Below, one piece after another: positions 58,830 to 64,000 of a stretch of 64,000 nt of DNA. Source of the stretch: Morchella semilibera (Eukaryota; Ascomycota; Pezizomycetes; Pezizales; Morchellaceae); the NCBI GenBank assembly GCA_009192285.1, contig CM018603.1, positions 5,949,613-6,013,612 of the forward strand, in the 5' to 3' direction. The notes beneath the pieces are model-generated. The model saw only the letters and a program-made list of their open reading frames with translations, had not been told where the DNA came from and made no database searches. A program made the position numbers and the translations under genes. The stretch's first letter is position 1, and every line of letters starts with the position of its first letter.

Positions 58830-61485
58830 ATGCCTTCTATCGACTTTAATCCTAGGAGTCGTTGGCCATTTTCGGCATTCTTCGCTCCTAGCACTGTTCC
58901 TGTCCCTGCGCCTTCTCCTCCTCCGAATTGCTCTTGTAATTTTCTCGGATTGGGTTTTGATCAAGCTCATTCCCATGAGCAGAGTTTTTGGCACCAGTGT
59001 AACTCCAATGCAACCGAGTTCCTCCCCCCTAGCCCACAACTTAGTCAAACCACACCATTCACTATGATGAAACCTAGTTTCGAGACCCAAGAAGGGGCTC
59101 CTTCTTCGGATTCCGAGAACTCTGGAAGTAAAAACACAGTTTCAGATACCAAGAAGATCAATGAGCCCTCTGGGAAGACTAGGAGCTGTGAATACCTTGA
59201 ATCTGGCTTCTTCAACAAAGATGGCGGTATCTCGAGGTCTAGTAGTCCCGCCCCTCCTGATGCACCTATTGCAAATGAAGATAAAGACCAAGTTCAAGGA
59301 GATAACTCCGGCCCCAACCCTACCTCTATTACAGAATCTTCTGATTCAGTCACACCTCCAAACAAAACTTGGAGACCAAGGATTACTAAAACATCCACTG
59401 GAGACGCTAACGGAAACCCTTCATGGTTGTATAAGAGTACTAGACCTATCGACAAGCCCTGGAGGAGAGATTCAGCTCCGGTAATTGAATACTCATCCTT
59501 AAAATCAAGGTCTTCTGGCGACAAAGTTGGATGTTCTTCATCCTCCAAGGATGATGCACCTCTGGTCTTAAGATTGAACGATTCCGTGCCGGAACCTGAG
59601 CCTAAACCTAAGCTTGAGCGTAAGACTGTTTTAGGTTGTTCGCAGTGTCTCACACAACCAAAGTTAAAGGTCAGTCCTTGTGGATGTCTAATTTGCTTAA
59701 ATTGTGGCGGAAGATATTGGGGGGCTGGGCAGTCTGGAAGTGCTGTTTACTGTGGTTGTGGTGAGGTTGGTTACATTTATTTCTCCCTTTTACATGAACT
59801 ATCGTTCGAGACTTATATTTCTTAGGCAGTTTCATGCATGATCAATTTCGATGCCATGAAAATTAATACTGCACCCAAGCATTATGATATGGTTTCGCAA
59901 ATCGCGGCCCCTCAGGTTCTCAGCTATATTCCTGAACCAGTAATCAACTTGCCACCGATATCTCCATCGTCTTACAACCCCTTTCCCAAATGGCAACCTG
60001 AAAAGTTCCCTCAGAAATCTCTCTCAATCTCAGCGCTCGCATATCCGACACCAAATGTCACTCCTGTGCCTCCTGCTATCGTCCCTGCTGACTCCAACAT
60101 CAACCATTTCTTGTTTAGAGATGCCGAGACTGCGATACAGAATGCACCATTTATCGAGTTGGGAAGGCATGCTTTAGCTCAAAATTGGAGTTGTGTTAGA
60201 GTGGGTAACGTATGTATTAAGTCTACTTCCACTGCCAAGCATATACACTGACCTCTTCTCTTTTAAATAAAGATACCCTACAATGTGACGACCACAGAAC
60301 TTATTGACTTTTTGGGCAAAAACTCCAATATTGTTCCTGATTCTATAGGCAGTTTAGGAGTTCATGTTATTATGGATAGATCTACTGTTAGTACATTTTT
60401 CGATTCTTAATTGCATCCACTAAATCAATGAGAATCTAGGGCAAAACAATGGATGCCTTTGTCGAATTTCTTAACGCAAAAGATGCTTGGAAGTGTGTCG
60501 CGCGTCGTAAAAGTCGTGTATTGGGCAACAGACACCTCACTTTAGATGTTGTTGACCCATCGGATCTTATGAAGGAGATATTTCCTAGAGCAAAAGGGAT
60601 TGTTTGGGACGGTGTTATCCCAGCTGTTCTACAAGACCAGTCAGGGGCCGGTGGAGTGGACCCAGTGATCTTAGGACGTGAGGAACTAGTCTTGATCGTT
60701 GCTCATGCAAAAACTCCACATAGAGTTTGTCTAACATTCCGAATATATTTACATAAACACCTAGGCTAACAACTATAAAGAGCCCGTTTAGCAGAAAATG
60801 TCTCCAAAGGCCATTCCAATCTCTTCTCTCGATTGTTTCTAAGTTTCCCTGGTTTTCGGTTGATATCTACACCCTCGAACAACGGGACTATATCTTCAAT
60901 GCCCTGCTTCAAGCAACTGATATACTCAAACGTCATATCAAACATGGAAAATCTATGCCAAACCTAGACTCTGACTTGCTGAAAAGCCTTGTCAGAGTCG
61001 GTATCAATTGTGCAGGATTTACTGACCTTCAAAAATACGAACTGATTAAAACAGCTGAGTTCGGGGCTGAGGGAACTCGCCTTGAGAGAATCATACCTGG
61101 TCTTGAAGGATTTGAAGCCATTGGTAGAAGGCCAGGGGTCGATGTTGGGGTTCTTGAGGTTCATATTAATCTTCACGTAAAGCGATTTTTTAAAAATGCT
61201 AATACCATCACTTTGCGTTTTTAGTTATATGCTCTTCTTCTCCGGCTATCTGTCTCTCCCTTTCTAACAGAAACCTCTCCAGTTCCTGTGGCCCTCTTTA
61301 CCCCCACCAAGAACGTTAAGCAAGGAGATGTCAATGGAGATAAATCCAAGTTGACAATGCTCGAGGCAGCAGTTCACGAGTGGTTGATCATTGAAAGGGC
61401 TGCTAGAACCGTTTTGCCCTCAAAGCCCCCGTTCGCTAAGAATATCTCCGGAACTAGAACCGAGTTTTTGCGTGACGGTTATTGA
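58830..61485 (+). CDS. RRM-domain RNA-binding protein with Cys-rich motif
   Basis: Six exons, 58830-59760, 59830-60209, 60273-60386, 60440-60724, 60781-61123 and 61271-61485, give about 755 aa. A disordered Ser/Pro/Asn-rich N-terminus is followed (about residues 268-315) by a Cys cluster, [27 protein letters not shown] and YCGCVSC, which looks like a small zinc-binding or RING-like unit. An RRM follows at about 425-530: RNP2-like CVRVGNIPYN and RNP1-like [10 protein letters not shown]. The C-terminal part has [39 protein letters not shown] and [16 protein letters not shown], a region I associate with a group of fungal RRM proteins, though I cannot name one. The GTGAGG donor after the Cys cluster was chosen by phase; donor GTAGAA at 61124 likewise. 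Target RNA unknown. Confidence 0.82.
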
Positions 61486-61938
61486 TAACTGCAGAGATAT
61501 CAAGCGGTAACTTCCCTAAGACGAGAGAAGTTCCCTATTTTCTCTTTTTTTTAAGGAGAGAAAAAAAGAATCTCTTAAACTTAATTAGTAGTTGCTCTGT
61601 TTTAGATTTTTACGTTGATTGGTCAATTTATACCATGGCCGCGAACACAACACGGAGGAGCTGGCGACGAGCCTGGTAGCGGATTAAAGTACGAGAACAG
61701 ATATTCTCAATTAGCTAAGGAGCTCACTAGAAATGTTTTAATTTTAAAAATGACAAGCAGCTCGGCTTAAAGGTTTAGTAATCTTACTAATAAAACAAAA
61801 CTAATTCGTGGTACATATATATAAATTGTGAAGTTAAACAAAACAAATCATGTGTTCAAAGGGAACACATCGCCGTAGCCTAAATTCTCGCGGCCTCCAA
61901 TAAAGTAAGTCCTTGTAGCAGCCTTTTGTCTAGTTTTG

Positions 61939-62979
61939 TTAAGCACGCCTTCCCTTTGCCATAAATATGCTTCTCTCCGAATTAATCACCTCGCCTGTCT
62001 TGGGGTCTTTCCCAATTATGGTCATACCCTTTCCGGGCCCAACAGCAACGATATCAACGTCCACAAGACCGGCCTCCTCATACCAACGTTTTATATCCTC
62101 CTCAGAAAATCCGTTATGGGTTACTGTGTGATGTCCTGAAAAAAACTGCTTGTCCGACTCGAGAGGCTGTTGACCTTGGTGATTTTCATGTGTAAGATGT
62201 TCCTGCTGATCGCTGTGTTTGTGTTGGTGGTGATGGTGATGGTGAGATAGTACTACAGGTTCATGTGTTCTGTGGTCGATAATCAACAGGACACCAGTTT
62301 CTTTTTTGAGGCGCTCGACTACACGTTTGATAGCGAGCGGAACATTGCTCATATGATGGAACGCCAGAGTGCTGAGAACAACGTCAAAATCATTATAATC
62401 AGGGTCTGACAACACTGGGTCGAGCTCATCGGCGCATAGGTTGGCAACAATAGCGCGCATCTCTTTTTTTGGTATTCCTTGGTCTTGGACCTGTGGGGAA
62501 TCAGTTTCACGTCCAGAATTCATCCAAAACAACCCAACCCAAATAGGAGGTGTGTTACCGATTGATTAAACTGCTGTACCATACCCTCAGAGAGGTCCAT
62601 ACCAATGAGCTGCTTTGTGTATGGGGCGAGAATCTTTACGGGCCGCCAGTGTTAGCTATGGAGTTTTTTTATCACCTGCATGTTTAGATATTCATACCTT
62701 TGAGATTAGCCCAGTCCCGCAACCGTAATCTAGCATACGAGTGCTATCCTCATCCCAAGCTACTCCAGACCATTCCTTGTGTTTCAAGACCGCGTCTGCA
62801 ACAGTCTCTATAACCTTCTGATGTGAGGCATATTGGTTGTAGTTTGCCGCAACTTCACTAGAAATCGGTTATAGATGAGTTAGCTTACAGGCGATACGAT
62901 ATTATTCGGGTAGGCATGATTACTTGAAGAACTTTCTGTTCTCTTCCGTAATGTCTTTAACAGTGCTAGAAGATGCCAT
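61939..62979 (-). CDS. SAM-dependent methyltransferase, class I
   Basis: Four exons on the minus strand, 62979-62924, 62857-62698, 62633-62559 and 62490-61939, give 280 aa. The fold is clear: helix FFNEVAANYNQYASHQKVIE, motif I MLDYGCGTGLIS, motif post-I LIGMDLSEGMVQQF, motif II-like FDVVLSTLAFHHM and motif III-like ETGVLLIIDHRTH. It belongs with the UbiE/Methyltransf_11 type used for small molecules or quinones; substrate unknown. A His-rich loop (six His in a row, then QHKHSDQQEHLTHENH) interrupts the fold between the fifth strand and the C-terminal part. The C-terminus reads GMTIIGKDPKTGEVINSERS. It converges on the RRM gene; stops are 454 bp apart. Confidence 0.88.
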
Positions 62980-64000
62980 TGTCGAGGGAGATGGAGTTTG
63001 AGGCGGGTATTTTATAAGTATTGTGATTGGGTGTAGTATTCAAGTGTTGCGATGGTTCGGATGTTGCTTGGTCTCCAATGGTGTGGAAATCTCCCTTTTA
63101 TATCAATGTAGCTCCATGAGAGCTATTAATTTTTCACACACATTATTGGTGGCCTATAATTTCTGATCCTAGTAAGACCTCAGCTCTCTGCCTGCGCAAG
63201 TCTCTACTCGACTCTAACATTCATATGTGTTCAGAAGGTGTGCGTACAAAAATTCCGGGGCCCGACTTATCCGCAATTGATATCGCAGAACCTTGGTGGG
63301 TCGATGGATGTTACTGTGCTCGTACGGGACCTCCTACCAGCCTGCGCCAAGACGTCGTGCATGGTTTTCGGGGTTCCGTGTCAAAGACAAAGTGTTTATC
63401 GACCAGAGACTCCGGAACCCGAACAGCTCTTATCCTTAGGGGAGTCGTTCATGGTATTTACTAGGTATCCACAAACCAAGCATTTATGGGCCAAGACACA
63501 TGTAGCTGAAGTTTCAGTTATGTATCGTTTTAAGAGGCTTACATTGGAATGCGCGTATACTTTACTGTATACTTTTCAAGGTCATCCTTTATTTTATAAA
63601 GCGGCGCCATCCGGCAAGTGATCGAAAAGTGAGTCTTAATGGTTTTACCTGCTCCCTTCTGGTTATGCGCACCTGTAGGTGGGGTTTCGCGACAGATTGA
63701 GGCCATCTCCTTAATTATAGCTACATGTGTGGCAAGTGCCCTCCGGGCCACTGTCACCACACGTCGCTCAAGTAGAAGTCAAGCCCATTAATTTAAATGA
63801 GCATAAATAAGATCGATAATATCACAGTATCGGAGCTGGAGTACCAATATTAATCATCACAAAGAAAAGGCCGGGTAATGGTGACCCTTAAGAATGCGGG
63901 GTCTTGGCAAATAGTGGGGTTGGTTGGTCTTGTATGAAATTGAGGGGCAGTTTTTTAAAATCATCCCCGCTAAAAGACACGCCAGGCCTCAAGCTCATCT
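62980..64000. other. Right-edge spacer
   Basis: I see no supportable gene. ORFs at 63225-63621 have alternative starts and no family resemblance. The first 100-200 bp must hold the methyltransferase promoter. Confidence 0.45.

Overview
The window reads as nuclear DNA of a filamentous ascomycete. Genes are split by many short GT-AG introns of about 50-70 nt. The recognisable proteins (GNA1, Mtc5/WDR59, Ubp6, CRY-DASH, eL24, uS19, Ubc13) have the ascomycete layout, and gene islands are separated by long AT-rich, repeat-filled spacers. The low gene density, many small foldback elements and Tnp2-like transposon suggest a repeat-rich lineage such as Pezizomycetes; that placement is inference. All splice models were built by reading frames and splice signals by eye; none was tested by alignment or transcripts.

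Layout. 0.2-2.3 kb (-): a DUF2461-family gene running off the left edge, apparently broken by two frame shifts, divergent from TYW3 (2.5-3.6 kb, +). 3.6-11.3 kb: a gene desert with hairpin repeats and many copies of the palindrome TACATGTA. 11.3-13.2 kb: glutamate decarboxylase. 13.4-15.2 kb: a large foldback element, a GGCGCC-centred hairpin and a tandem duplication. 15.4-24.6 kb: ribosomal protein eL24, GNA1 (-), a DUF262 protein, an unknown gene (-) and a cryptochrome-DASH. 24.6-30 kb: spacer with two more foldback elements and a possible small membrane protein. 30-45 kb: HotDog thioesterase, Mtc5/WDR59 (SEA/GATOR2, -), Ubc13, a short retroelement-like ORF, Ubp6/USP14 (-) and uS19 (-). 46.2-47.4 kb: a PRCC-like gene with a one-base frame break. 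49.6-58.6 kb: what looks like one large DNA transposon, with a split Tnp2-like transposase of about 1190 aa on + and two unrecognised genes on -, flanked by zones rich in a GCCGCATT-type motif. 58.8-63 kb: an RRM RNA-binding protein converging on a SAM methyltransferase. The last kilobase shows no gene.

Most cellular genes are housekeeping: translation, tRNA modification, UDP-GlcNAc synthesis, ubiquitin signalling and TORC1 control. They do not form a pathway cluster. The unusual content is in the repeats: a set of short hairpins with different stems but a shared loop core (GTAGCAAC/GTTGCAAC), one sitting wholly inside a UBC13 intron; foldback elements sharing the terminus TATGGTGCGG; and the three-gene candidate transposon.
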